From Brassica napus (lineage: Eukaryota; Streptophyta; Magnoliopsida; Brassicales; Brassicaceae), in assembly GCF_020379485.1 (NCBI RefSeq), contig NC_063436.1, forward strand, positions 30,780,301 through 30,844,300: 64,000 nt of DNA, given 5' to 3'. The notes under the pieces were generated by a model. That model was not told the DNA's origin and ran no database searches. It worked only from the letters and a program-made list of their open reading frames with translations. Numbering within the stretch: the stretch's first letter is position 1; each line of letters opens with the position of its first letter. The position numbers and the translations under genes are program-made. Of the stretch, positions 23,650 to 35,169 are shown in pieces.

Positions 23650-26600
23650 GGACGCTCAGTTGGAACTGTCGGGGGATTGGAAACGACCTCACAGTTCGAC
23701 GCCTTACGGAGATGTGTCAGAAGCATCGCCCAGGATTTGTGTTTCTTTCTGAGACGAAGAATAAAAGGCCGCTGTTGCAGAACATTCAGGCCAATTTAGG
23801 ATTTGATCATTTATTTACTGTTGAGCCACTTGGTCTCAGCGGAGGTTTAGCTTTATTTTTTATGGATGAATTTCAAGTTAATGTTTTATTTTCGAATAAC
23901 AGAATGATTGACATTGAGGCAGTCATTGATGGAATAAGAGTTTTTATGACGTTTGTTTATGGTGACCCTGTTTTGGAACGAAGAGATCAAGTTTGGGAAC
24001 GTCTTACGCGTTTCTCAACAACTAGAGCTGGACCTTGGTTCATGATTGGAGATTTCAATGAAATTACGGGGCACAATGAGAAGGAAGGCGGGCGACAGCG
24101 TTCAGATAGTTCGTTCCTATCCTTCAAGCAAATGCTTACAGACTGCGGGATGTTAGAGTTTTCTTTTACGGGGGACATGCTTTCATGGGTAGGGAAGAGA
24201 GCTGGACGTGTAACTGTTCGGTGTCGTCTAGACAGAGCAGTAGGCAATGCTGATTGGCATGAGAAGTTCCCACACTCAAATGTCAAGTACTTGAGATTAT
24301 GGGGATCGGATCATCGTCCGATTCTTGCAGACATACTGACAAAGCCAACGAGAAGATCAAAGAAATTCAAATTTGATAGGAGTCGGCTAGACAATGAGGA
24401 ACTGAGGCAAGTCATTCTTGAGGGATGGAAATCTCCTGATTTACCCCCCAATGCTACTATAATGGAACATATCTCGAGTTGTCGGAAAGCTTTGAGTGAG
24501 TGGAGGAAACAACACAACATCAATTCGGCAAAGCTAGTGGAGGAGTTAAAGGAGAAAGTTGAGGGTTTATATGCAGATGACAATGCGACGACGGAGGAAA
24601 TTGCAGCAGCGTTGAAGGAACTATCTGATGCTCTTAAGGCAGAAGAAATGTTCTGGAAACAAAAGAGTAGAGTGTTCTGGCTGAGAGAGGGAGATAAAAA
24701 TACCAAATTTTTCCATGCCTTAACGAAGCAAAGGAGAGCAAGGAACAAAATCACGCAGCTTCTGGATGTTAATGGTAATGTAGTTGAGGATGAGGAAGGA
24801 CTGGTAGCCATTGCTACTAGTTATTTTCGACAAATCTTTGAGTCATCTACACCAGAGGATATTGAAGAGGCGTTATCTGAGGTTCCTACGACGATCACAG
24901 GAACAATGAATGACAGTCTCACTGCTCCTGTTTCAGAATGGGAGGTTAAATTAGCTCTCTTTGCTATGCATCCAGATAAGGCACCGGGACCAGATGGGAT
25001 GACTGCGCTTTTTTACCAACAGTTTTGGGATATAGTCAAACAGGATTTAACTCTTATGGTGAATAAATTCCTGTTTGAAGGACATGTAGCCAATGGTTTG
25101 AATGATACAAACATATGCCTTATCCCGAAAACAACTAAGCCTAATGATATGGCTAAGTTCCGACCCATAAGCTTGTGTAATGTTAGCTACAAGATCGTCT
25201 CGAAGGTCTTATGCCAGAGACTAAAGAAATTTTTGCCAGGTTTGATATCAGAAACCCAGTCAGCCTTTGTTGCTGGAAGACAGATATCAGATAATATCAT
25301 GATTGCTCAAGAGATGTTCCATGCTCTACGAACAAAACCGAGTGGACGTAATAAGAGGATGGCCATCAAGACAGATATGAGTAAGGCATATGATAGGATG
25401 GAATGGTCGTTTATCGAATCTGTGATGCGTAAGATGGGATTCTCTGAGATATGGATCACCTGGATTATGAGGTGCATTACGTCGGTCAAATACAAAGTTC
25501 TCATGAATGGGCAGCCAAGAGGAAATATTATTCCAGGTAGAGGTCTGCGTCAAGGAGATCCTTTGTCTCCTTTCATTTTTATTCTGTGCACGGAAGCGCT
25601 CGTTAGCCTTCTCAATCATGCAGAGAACCAAGGGAAGATAACGGGGATGCGTATCACACGCGCATGTCCTTCGGTATCCCACCTTCTCTTTGCTGATGAT
25701 AGCCTTTTCTTCTGTAAGGCGGAGCTCCGTGAATGTGAAGAAGTGATGAAAGTAGTCAGGAAATATGGCAAAGCATCTGGACAATGTATAAACTTTGACA
25801 AGTCTTCCTTACTCTTTGGTAAGAGGATTAATGCAGCCACCCGGCAAGAGGTTAAAGATACACCTGGAATTCACAATGATGGAGGGATGGGAAAGTATTT
25901 GGGGATCCCAGAGGATATTAGTGGCTCTAAATGTAAACTTTTTGCATTTCTAAAGGAAAATCTGATGCACAGAGTCAATGGATGGACTGGTCGATGGCTC
26001 TCGAAAGGAGGAAAGGAAGTAATGATCAAATCCATTTTATTAGCTCTTCCGACATACGTTATGTCGACGTTTCTGCTTCCATTGGAGATTTGTGAAAATC
26101 TCGCTAGTGCCATTGCACAATTTTGGTGGAGCTCGAATCCTCCGAAGAGAGGGATACACTGGGCAAAATGGGCCAAGGTTTGTTTACCCAAAGAGGAGGG
26201 CGGTATTGGCTTCCGGCTAATTCATGAGTTCAATTTAGCACTATTGGCAAAACAATTATGGAGACTGGTCCAATACCCTGATTCACTGGTTGCCCGAGTA
26301 TTAAGGGGGCGATATTATAGGATGACCTCGCCATTGAGGGCGACCTCTACTAGCAGCCCATCATATGTGTGGACAAGCATCTCCGCAGCGAGGAAGCTTT
26401 TACTGCTAGGGATCAGACAGAAGATTCACTCTGGTTATGACGTCAGGGTGTGGGAGGATCCGTGGATTCCAACGACACCTGCTAGACCGGCTAGACCTAT
26501 GGCCCCTGTGATGAACCTAAACATGAGAGTCAGTGACATCATTAATCAGGAATCAAAGGAGTGGGATGTAGGATTGCTAGATGATTATGTCCATCCTGAT

Positions 26601-27341
26601 GATATACCTCTCATCTGTAGTATGGCTATAAGCTCTACTCACCGTCGAGATACCTTTTGTTGGAACTACACGAGAAATGGCCAATACACAGTCAAGTCTG
26701 GATACTGGGTTGCTCAGAACCTATTGCAGCAAGAAGAGGAAAAGGAAATATTAGAGCCAAGTATCACTAAACTTCAAGCCTTTGCTTGGAAGTTGAAAGC
26801 ACCAAGGAAGATGTGCCATCTTATATGGCAATTGATCACAGGTCAGGTAGCAGTAACAAGGAATCTAGTAAGGCGTAATATGAGGTGCGATAATTATTGC
26901 CCAAGGTGTGGGGAAATAGAGGAATCTGTAACTCATGCAATATTTGAATGCCCTCCAGCCTTGCAAGTATGGTCTTTATCGGTAACTCCTACAAGTCCTG
27001 GTATATTCCCAGTGGCGAGCGTCTACACAAACATGGACTATCTTTTCTGGAGGAAAAATAATATCATTGTGCCAGACCAAGACAGGGATCCTTATCCCTG
27101 GATAATATGGTATATTTGGAAGGCTCGCAATGATAAGCTTTTCAGGGGTATAGATAGAGATCCTTTGGAACTCGTTCGATACGCAGAGAGTGAATGCCAA
27201 GCCTGGTTCAACGCAAATGAGATGATACCGCAACAAGTCCAGGCCAGCAACAATGATGTAAACCAAGTCTTAAGCTTGGGTAATATCTGCTTGTTAGATG
27301 GATCTTGGACAGCTTCTGATCGCTTTAGTGGATGTGGATAG
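23646..27341 (+). CDS. LINE ORF2: AP endonuclease and reverse transcriptase, ends at in-frame TAG
   Basis: 1231 residues. The N-terminal apurinic-type endonuclease (LSWNCRGIG, SETKN, GDFNEI, SDHRPIL) nicks the target; the central reverse transcriptase (FRPISLCNVSYKI, AIKTDMSKAYDRMEW, GLRQGDPLSPF, FADDSLFF) copies the RNA; a zf-RVT domain (CDNYCPRCGEIEESVTH) follows. The frame stops at a TAG (27339-27341) directly after DGSWTASDRFSGCG, which is the first strand of the RNase H domain. The same frame reopens at once in 27342-27728. It starts within ORF1's stop (ATGA overlap), suggesting coupled re-initiation. Confidence 0.92.
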   Translation: MRTLSWNCRGIGNDLTVRRLTEMCQKHRPGFVFLSETKNKRPLLQNIQANLGFDHLFTVEPLGLSGGLALFFMDEFQVNVLFSNNRMIDIEAVIDGIRVFMTFVYGDPVLERRDQVWERLTRFSTTRAGPWFMIGDFNEITGHNEKEGGRQRSDSSFLSFKQMLTDCGMLEFSFTGDMLSWVGKRAGRVTVRCRLDRAVGNADWHEKFPHSNVKYLRLWGSDHRPILADILTKPTRRSKKFKFDRSRLDNEELRQVILEGWKSPDLPPNATIMEHISSCRKALSEWRKQHNINSAKLVEELKEKVEGLYADDNATTEEIAAALKELSDALKAEEMFWKQKSRVFWLREGDKNTKFFHALTKQRRARNKITQLLDVNGNVVEDEEGLVAIATSYFRQIFESSTPEDIEEALSEVPTTITGTMNDSLTAPVSEWEVKLALFAMHPDKAPGPDGMTALFYQQFWDIVKQDLTLMVNKFLFEGHVANGLNDTNICLIPKTTKPNDMAKFRPISLCNVSYKIVSKVLCQRLKKFLPGLISETQSAFVAGRQISDNIMIAQEMFHALRTKPSGRNKRMAIKTDMSKAYDRMEWSFIESVMRKMGFSEIWITWIMRCITSVKYKVLMNGQPRGNIIPGRGLRQGDPLSPFIFILCTEALVSLLNHAENQGKITGMRITRACPSVSHLLFADDSLFFCKAELRECEEVMKVVRKYGKASGQCINFDKSSLLFGKRINAATRQEVKDTPGIHNDGGMGKYLGIPEDISGSKCKLFAFLKENLMHRVNGWTGRWLSKGGKEVMIKSILLALPTYVMSTFLLPLEICENLASAIAQFWWSSNPPKRGIHWAKWAKVCLPKEEGGIGFRLIHEFNLALLAKQLWRLVQYPDSLVARVLRGRYYRMTSPLRATSTSSPSYVWTSISAARKLLLLGIRQKIHSGYDVRVWEDPWIPTTPARPARPMAPVMNLNMRVSDIINQESKEWDVGLLDDYVHPDDIPLICSMAISSTHRRDTFCWNYTRNGQYTVKSGYWVAQNLLQQEEEKEILEPSITKLQAFAWKLKAPRKMCHLIWQLITGQVAVTRNLVRRNMRCDNYCPRCGEIEESVTHAIFECPPALQVWSLSVTPTSPGIFPVASVYTNMDYLFWRKNNIIVPDQDRDPYPWIIWYIWKARNDKLFRGIDRDPLELVRYAESECQAWFNANEMIPQQVQASNNDVNQVLSLGNICLLDGSWTASDRFSGCG

Positions 27342-27728
27342 GTCTGGTTGGATAGTAGGGAGGACATACAACTTTTGGGAACACGAAACTTTACTCGATG
27401 TGAATCAGCGTTGCATTCGGAGGTAGAAGCGCTGCGATGGGCGATGGAGAACATGCTTCAACACTCGCCGTGCCAGAGCTTTGGAACGGACTGCAAAGAG
27501 TTGATCGCAATGATAAATGAACCCCAGAAGTGGCCAAGATTTGCGACAGAGCTGGAGAAGATAGAGACGCTGCAGATTTGTTTTCCGGACTTCAAGATCA
27601 CTCATGTACCACGGCTACGCAATCATTTTCCTGATTTTTTAGCTAAGACTGCTAGGAGCTTTCATAGGGAGTTACTTTTCATTGGTTGTTCTATTCCGGT
27701 CTGGTTACCCAGACCACCTCAAGCTTGA
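27342..27728 (+). pseudogene. RNase H part of LINE ORF2, separated by a nonsense codon
   Basis: It is in the same frame as ORF2 after the TAG. It reads VWLDSREDIQL, then HSEVEALRWAMENM (catalytic Glu), GTDCKELI (catalytic Asp) and HFPDFLAKTAR (final Asp), ending at 27728. The first catalytic Asp (LLDGSW) lies before the stop, so the active site is split. A tryptophan codon changed to TAG would explain the break. Confidence 0.88.
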
Positions 27729-27765
27729 GTAATAGAATGGCCGTTTGTCGTCAAAAAAAAAAAAA

Positions 27766-27781
27766 ACTTTCTCTCACTTAA
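27766..27781. repeat. LINE target site duplication (right)
   Basis: Exact copy of 21437-21452, immediately after the poly(A) tail. Confidence 0.93.
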
Positions 27782-27882
27782 TTAACTTTCTTTTTCATTT
27801 TCTTTAACTAATGATACTAACAAAATATTTACTGTTGGAGAAGCTCTGAGGCAATTGCTATTCAAGTAAAGGATAATTTATA

Positions 27883-28137
27883 CTTCCTCTGTACCATGAT
27901 ATAAGATATTTTACATGAATACACAAGAATTAAGAAACTTATTTTTTTAGAAGATAATGTTATTAATAATATAAAATAAAAATAAGTTAAACAAACATAA
28001 ATAATACAGTAAAATATTATTGGTTAACCAATTTTTAATAAAGATAAAGTACTTTAAAAATATCAAAACATCTTATATTTTATATTTTGAAACATCAAAA
28101 TTCTTCCAAAACATTTTATATTATGGAACGGATGGAG
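27883..28137. mobile_element. Stowaway-like MITE (255 bp)
   Basis: The left end begins CTTCCTCTGTACCATGATAT and the right end reversed reads CTCCATCCGTTCCATAATAT, with TA on both sides (27881-27882, 28138-28139). CTCC-type ends and a TA duplication are the marks of Tc1/mariner-derived Stowaway MITEs. Confidence 0.8.
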
Positions 28138-28139
28138 TA

Positions 28140-30149
28140 TCTTATCTATATTAATTAATGGGAAATGTGACAATTATTGATCCGATGCAAATGGTTACAC
28201 TTTTGATTAACATCACATTTTCAAGTTTAACATAATCTATCTTTTCTTTGAAGGTGGAAGAATGCTTAGATAAAGTCAACTCTTCAAAACAGAAGAAAAT
28301 TTATCTTAGAATTTAAACTATTCTATGCTATGTAAATCGAAGATATAAACATAGCTTTGTTTTATTTTGTTGCTTCTTGAAAATCTATCATTTATATATT
28401 TCATTTAAATCCGATTTACATGTAGTTTTTTAACATTATCATTTCCGACTGTGGTATAACACGACCTACACCTTCAAAACTCGCAAGACTTTTAGCTCAA
28501 CATGATAAATTATACAACAATGTCATCTGAATTCAGGTTCCCAAGAAAGTTCAAGATAAGCTGAACCCACGATGGTGATATTGTCAAATATATTTTGTAA
28601 ATAACAAAATCAAGGACAAAGGGCGACAAAAGACATAAATAAATATTGTATTTTGCAATACGGAGAAAACAAAGGAAAGGAATATATGGGGACGTCACTG
28701 GAGTCGTGGTTCCTTATCCGGTTCTCTTGGCCTTTTACCAAAACCTCATAAGTGGTTTAGTATGGTTTTGGATGACGTGGATGACCCGTTGGCTTCCACG
28801 TGTGCTTGGTTAATGTGAACGCCATAGGCCAGAGAATATGCCCTCGTGAATTGATTGTATATTGGCCCTTGGGAGATGTGTCGAGATGAATTTATCAACT
28901 TCCGTATGGGCCCGCCTCCGAACCTTTATTGCTGCTTCAGAAGTTTAGATGATTATGGACTGTGCATATAGACTTTAATCAAACGTAAAGGTAACACACA
29001 TTCATGCACGTATGATTTGCGAAACTTTAAAGAGATAATGTGGTGCAATGTTTACTATAGGCTAAGCAAGCCGACATAAATCGACCAACCATGTTCGATC
29101 TTCTATTCTTTCATCGTAGTTTTCGCTTCTTTTTTTTTTTTTTTTTGTCACGGTCGTAGTTTCGCTCTTATAAATCGATAAAATATATCAAGTGGCCTGA
29201 AATAAGAAAGAGATAGTTGAACCCATTAAGACTATAGCCCAAAAATGAAATGTCGCTTATACCACCGAACTAAAACGGTAGCAACTCAAAGGTGAGGATA
29301 ACAAAATGGGCCTAATATCTCGCTGCCCAACAACTAAAAATTATGTGACAAGTTATATATCAGTTTCCCATTTTATTCTTTTAGTTTAGCTCAAAAAAAA
29401 AGATTATTAGTTTTGAACAGAAAAAAAAAGTTTAGATCATTAGATTCTATAGTCTTGGTTTCTCGAATATCTAACCAATCTCGAAGTAAGAAGGTTCTTG
29501 GTAAGAGTTTTCCACCGACCCACGTTTTGTTCAATAACTGAATGAAGTCCAAAAAATATACCGCATGAGTTGTCTGCAAGCAGCTGATTTGTTCTTTGAG
29601 AGTGTCAATACGCTGCTGAGCTTTGTGCTGTTTGTCTGTGATAAAATGGCTAGGCAACCGTCGACTAAATTTGGTGTAGTCCTCGTTACAAAAGCTGGTT
29701 TAACAAGCTGTAGTATTAATATGGGAAACAGACTAAATGCCTAATTATCGACTCTATTCGTATCCTTTACAAGATTCACCTTGTCTTAATTGGTTCAGGT
29801 TTTTGTAAAAGAAAAGATACTACGCTTTTTCTTTAGTTGTCCATTGTTTATAGGTTTTGTATCCACTTCCAAAAAATTTGAAGCTAGAATCTTGTAACGG
29901 TTTAAATGCTCAAGTTCAGAATCTCGTTTCCAGAAGAAAAAAAAAGTTCAGAATCTCGTGAAGGTTTAATTGGTTATAAATTCGAGAATCTTGTAAAGGC
30001 AACACTTTCTACAAAAAATAAATGTATTCACGATTCACTGCCTTATACAGTATAAGATATATAAACGTGTATTATGTATATACCGTGCTTATTAAAGCAT
30101 TTTCTGTGTCAATAACTGAACCATAAAAGAATCGAAATTTCTCCACATT
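28140..30149. other. Intergenic, no gene recognised
   Basis: AT-rich with T and A homopolymers (e.g. 29132-29146). ABRE/G-box-like words (ACGTGT, CCACGTGTGC near 28797) are visible but have no clear target gene. An 88-codon minus-strand frame (29391-29657) with a helical, charged N-terminus has no recognisable family. Confidence 0.45.
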
Positions 30150-30315
30150 TAGGCTCCGAATGGTAACTGCAGATTGAACGGTGCGGGACAATCGGTTCAA
30201 CTGCAGTGCGGTTTTAACAGTTATAAAAACGTATAAATATATGACATATGTAGAGATTTTTGTTACTGTTAACTGTGGGACGGGGCAGGGCGGTTTATAA
30301 CATTCGAAGCCTTAG
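30150..30315. mobile_element. Small hAT-like MITE (~165 bp)
   Basis: It begins TAGGCTCCGAATGGTAAC and ends GTTTATAACATTCGAAGCCTTA, imperfect inverted ends. The interior has GCGG-rich words (GTGCGGGAC, GGGACGGGGCAGGGCGG). The 8-bp target duplication is not evident. Confidence 0.5.
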
Positions 30316-30352
30316 TAGGGTAAGATTATGATTTGTTCAAAATTGTTAGGTT

Positions 30353-31369
30353 AAAACGTGAAAGTAGATTGCAAACATAACAATTAAATAAGAGAGAGAA
30401 AGGAGAGAGAAAGGAGATCTGAGATCGGATCCAGCGTAAGGCCGGCGCGTGAGCGTCCGTGCCGTCGCCGGATCCTTCCTCTTTCCGTCAAAATGTTTCT
30501 TTTTGCTTCTTCTCCGTCGCCTATCACTGAGTGCCTTGTCGGAGCTCTGGATTGGAGCCATCATCCGAAGGTGGTTTCCTCGTTTGGAGGGACGACGCGC
30601 TCGCGTGGAGGCCATGGCGTGAGAAGATCGGCTTGCATGTTTCGAGTGGTGGTTCCGGGAGATGGAGGCTACCACAGATCCGTCGACGCCGGCTTTTCTC
30701 CGGGAGGTGGAGGCTCCTTCAGCTTCGCCGACGCCGGTTCAAGTTCCCGGGAAGATGAGGTAATCTATGCTCTTTCTTCGTCGGTTTTGGCTCCGAAGGG
30801 TAGAGGCTCACACAGCTCTACGCTGTCGGTTTTGGTTCCGGAGGGTAGAGGCTCACGTTTGCTCTACGCGGTCGGGTTAGGACCTGTTGTCTGTTGGGTT
30901 TGGGTACTAGTTGGGTTCTGGTGGAAACGGTGTTATGGATCTTGTCGTCAAGGTGTATGCTCGGAATAAGGATGAGCTCTCGGTCGAAGATGACGCTCTC
31001 CACCATCGGTTACGACGACAAGAGAAGGAGAGTTGAGGTATCGAGTCTCGGTTTTAATGGTCGTGAGATGGCGTCTGATGTTGGGGATGAGCTTTCGGTT
31101 AGTCCGATGAAGCCCCCCGTTACAAGTTCGTCGGTTCTGAACCGGTCGGCCGAACCGCCGGAAAGAGACAAGAAGAAGTTAAGCCGACATGTGTCGTTGG
31201 ATTTGGGCAGTGTCGGTTTTGGGCTGTTGGGCTTAAGGCCCGTTTTTTTATCTTGGTGTTTGTTTAGCTAATCGGGCCGTGGGCATGCTATTTTGTAAGG
31301 TTATTGGGCTAGACCCGTTTATATTTAATAAAAAAAAACTTGACGGAAAAAAAAAAAACGTGAAAGTAG
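30353..31369 (+). mobile_element. Short non-autonomous LINE-like retroposon with target duplications
   Basis: The body 30368-31354 (987 bp) is flanked by the 15-bp duplication AAAACGTGAAAGTAG (30353-30367 and 31355-31369). It ends in TTGACGG plus a poly(A) run, as plant L1 elements do. The body is GC-rich, lacks a reverse transcriptase, and contains a ~46-bp tandem pair around 30779-30870 (GGGTAGAGGCTCAC twice). A 158-codon frame (30493-30969) lies inside but has the low-complexity look of read-through 5' UTR and is not called. Confidence 0.85.
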
Positions 31370-33379
31370 TGGCCGTTAGATACTAATGAATTAAAAATAA
31401 AATTTCAAAAACGAGGACCATCGTTTTAATAGTTGGAAAAATACATGTTGTAGATCAATCTAGCCGTTACAAGCCACGATACACATGGCACAATCTCTGT
31501 GGACAAAGCTCGAGTTTGCCTTAATGTGGAAACAGTGACATAGATGTTTTGTAGATAAAGGTTGGGCAAGCAAGTCAGCCCTCGTGGTAGGTCATTTCCT
31601 TGGACTTAAAAGTATTACTATTATAATTAAATTTATCTTTAAATTAGTTAAAGCTCGTCAGAATGTATAATAACATTATAAAGCACCTTCTTTTCTGGTG
31701 AAAGAACCATAATAAAAAAGATTGGCAGCGAAATAATGTCATTATCACATGCAATAATATCGTCTGAACCAAAAAAATAATATTCAACCTCTTCTGCACC
31801 ATGGAGATTTGAATCATGGAATATCTTAGATGGCAAAACAGCCAAATTGATTCTTTATTCTGTATCTAAATTACACATGTGTATATTAGTATATATATTA
31901 GAATAATATAAACGATGTATCTGAAGAATCAATATTTAAATTTTCGTAAATGGACTTGATTACACTACCTATCAAGAATCAATATTTCATTTTTCTTTCC
32001 TTTAGAAGCTAAGCTTCAAGATGAGTTGAATTGGGATGTGTATTGGTTACTTAAGCTTGGGGTTAACAAATACATACTCTCACTTGGAAATTGGAATGTA
32101 TTAAATTACTTGGTTTCCAAATATTATTTCCAGAGAAAATGCAAACACTCATGGAAAAGGAGGAAAACAATAATCAGTTTCCACGCTTGCACGACGACCT
32201 GGCATTTATTGGTCACAAAGACAGCATAATTCTAAATCAATTTTTTTGATGTACTTGTACTTGCATGATGAATATTAATTAAATTTATCTTTGTATCATA
32301 GAAAGTAAAAATACTCCCATTACATATTTACACGTTAATATATTCGCATAAAAGAAAGTTGATTAGGGCTTGGAGGGAAGGAGGACAAAAACAAATGTTG
32401 TATTAGTTTATTTTTGGCAACGACAAATGTTGTATTCACGTAAATCGAAAGCAGAAGTATCATATAGTCTGCTTTTAGAAACATAATTACAATTAAAGTT
32501 ACTTTGTTTTGGACATGCGGATCTAAACGATAATAATCGCTGGTTACGGGCTTCCTATTTCTTTGCATTTCGTATTATCCATTGGTCTACTATTTTAATT
32601 CAAGGAAACTTGCTAGTTCTTGTGCTAATGATGGATTCTCTTATGCAATTCTTGATAATTTGAATTACCCAGTCATGGAAGAATATATATGTGTAACACA
32701 AACAAAAATATACCGCTTTGTTTAAATTAATCAACGATAATTGTCTACCAGCTCATACAGTAATCATATTTATAAATAACAAGTTGCTGGTTTCAAGTAT
32801 ATTGTTTTCGAAAACATGTTGCAACTACATGATTTTAAACAGAACGCTAGGTAGGCTTTCATTTTGAGACTTGTTTTTTTTTGCATAATGCATACATACA
32901 TATCCTTTGAGACTTTGATAGCTAAACAAAAAAACTCTTTTACTTTTGAGGAAATAAACTTGTTTTTTTAAACACGAGGAAATAATTTTTTGTATAGAGA
33001 GAGCTTAGAGCTACATCCTAACCATTTTGAAAACATACTTGACCTAAAATCGTAATTTGGTAAATGAACAAAATATAAAAGGAAAGTTGCCAGAAATGGA
33101 CTGGAATTTCGATATAACCGTTGAGTAAGAAGGAGAGCCAAAGAAGAGTTGGGGATGACAGGCTGACGAGAAAACCTTGCACCTCGTTTATGTCACAAAC
33201 CCTCACATGGCTTACCTGTTCACTTGGGTCGCATCACCTTTTTTTTTAATGTCCACTTGTTTCATATTGTATAATACCTAAAATGTCTAGCAAAACTACA
33301 AACACATGGCTTTATTCATTATTTACTATTCTTTTGTCAACACATGGATTCTATTGATTTATAATGAAATTTTTACCCT
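31370..33379. other. Intergenic, no gene recognised
   Basis: AT-rich, with several short frames below 80 codons and no recognisable domain or RNA gene. Confidence 0.45.
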
Positions 33380-34736
33380 ATAAGACACATTATATCTTTG
33401 GAATAACACATTCAGACATTTATGGCTGGAGGCACACATTATCTGTGTGGAATGTCTTATTTACCCCTCAAATACACTCTTTTCTAATTACTTTATGTGT
33501 CATAAAATAATAAAAATTTCTAATTTATAAATTCATTTCTTTTTCTCTCTCTCACTATCAATTTTCAGATCTACTTTTTCTCTTCCATCTTCCATCGGTT
33601 CTATCTTTCCTAATCATTCTATCTGTGCAAGTTTCCAATTTTCTTTAATTTTTGTCATCCTCTGTCACCATGACGAAATCGAAGAACTCAGAAAAAAACG
33701 AAGATTACTCTGAAGATCTTGTTGTTGTTCTTTAAGTGCTTTCTGTTTACAGCTTATGGAATCACTTCTAGAATAAATTGTTTCTCATCTTATTGAACAT
33801 GCCGAAAGTCTCGCAAGCGAGCTGAGGATACACCTTTAAATTTTGACTATTTTCAATTTGACCCCAACAAAACTTTGGAAGATTTTGAACTTTAAACTAG
33901 ATCTCCCTCAATCTTACGTTCACACAAACATGTTCAAGGTGTATTTTTAGGATTGAATATCCAAATTTATATGTCCACACAAAACTGTACATATAATTTA
34001 TCCATATAATTCACTATTCTATGTTCGAGTACTACTATCTTTTCATATTTTTCATATTTTGTTATGTCCATGTCCATATTTTTTTACGACCAAACTTTTA
34101 TTATCCATGTCCACACCCATTTGTTTACCAAAGTGGCTTACACAAAATAAATGTACATAAAAACTACACGGTATGCATAAAGTACTTGTCCACAGATACT
34201 AAGAAATTATGTAAGATGATTATGAATATAAGAACTTGTCAAAGAAAACACATCCATGAAACTGTTCATGAAACCTCATCCACGAAAAATTTTAAAGAGA
34301 TTTTCTATATTTTTTATCCATCCATGTCCACATCTTCTTATGTTCACGTATTTTTCTTACATGTTCACAATTTTGCATCCATACTTCTTATGTCCATACT
34401 TTTTTTTTTATAATTGTTGAAATATATAAAATATATATATGAAAATGGATGTTAAAATATAGAGAAAAATAAATTACAATTTATTGTAATAATTATACTT
34501 TCTTCAAATGTATTAAACTCTGAGAAAAAACAAATAAAAACATAAGAACTTTGCAAAAAGAACAAAAAAAAAGTTGAGAAAAAATAAATAAAATAAAAAA
34601 ATGCAGCCATCCTCTAGTTTTTCTTAACCAAGCGTGAGGGGTAGTGCTGTAAAACCACAAACGGTAGAAGAAGACAATGTGTCCCTCAAGTAGGAAGTGC
34701 ATTATCTTGTCAAAAAAGAGAACAATGTGTCTTTGA
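33380..34736. mobile_element. Second non-autonomous DNA transposon of the 2050-3797 family
   Basis: It starts with ATAAGACACATTATATCTTTGG and ends with AACAATGTGTCTTTGA, an imperfect inverted match, and shares both ends with 2050-3797. It also contains a cluster of TCCATGTCCA-like words (about 33970-34400) and a short gene-like stretch near 33670-33735 (ATGACGAAATCGAAG). No transposase domain or target duplication is seen. Confidence 0.5.
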
Positions 34737-35161
34737 TGATGTAAGGCACTCATTTATAATCTTGCATTTTTGTTTTTATTACCTTACTGTTCCATATTAG
34801 CAAGAAAAATATTCACAATTCCAGAACAGCAGAAGATTTTTTGTCCATGCACGTAGAGCCCACCTTTGATTGTTTATTTCGTATCATCACTATCATACAA
34901 TACTAAAATAAAATATTTCACTATTGTGTGCCTGTAATAATGTACGAAACTACTGGTCATGACAAAACAAAAACTCATAATTTTTGCTTGTATTAGTGAT
35001 CTTATATATGCCTTGATCTTCGTTATTAACTAGAAGGAGAAAGTTCTAAGGAAAAAATTAGCTTAATTTGTTGTACGATTTTAGTTTAGAGTTACTCAAC
35101 TGACATTTAGATTCTCGAAAACCTCAAAAAAATTTCTTTAAAGACATATTAACACATTTTT

Positions 35162-35169
35162 AACCGTGC
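35162..35169. repeat. hAT target duplication AACCGTGC (left)
   Basis: Exactly repeated at 36050-36057. Confidence 0.95.

Larger units (their letters stand above)
21461..27765 (+). mobile_element. Full-length L1-type LINE retrotransposon
   Basis: About 6.3 kb, bounded by a perfect 16-bp target duplication. It has a GC-richer 5' UTR (21461-21864), ORF1, ORF2 and a poly(A) tail (27753-27766). It appears full length and recent. Only one defect is seen, an in-frame TAG in the RNase H region. It inserted ~0.6 kb upstream of the catalase start, in the opposite direction. Confidence 0.95.

Noticed and set aside
30493..30969. 158-codon frame in the GC-rich retroposon
   Set aside because: Low-complexity glycine/serine content over a tandem repeat, no domain; explained by GC-rich non-coding sequence with few stops.
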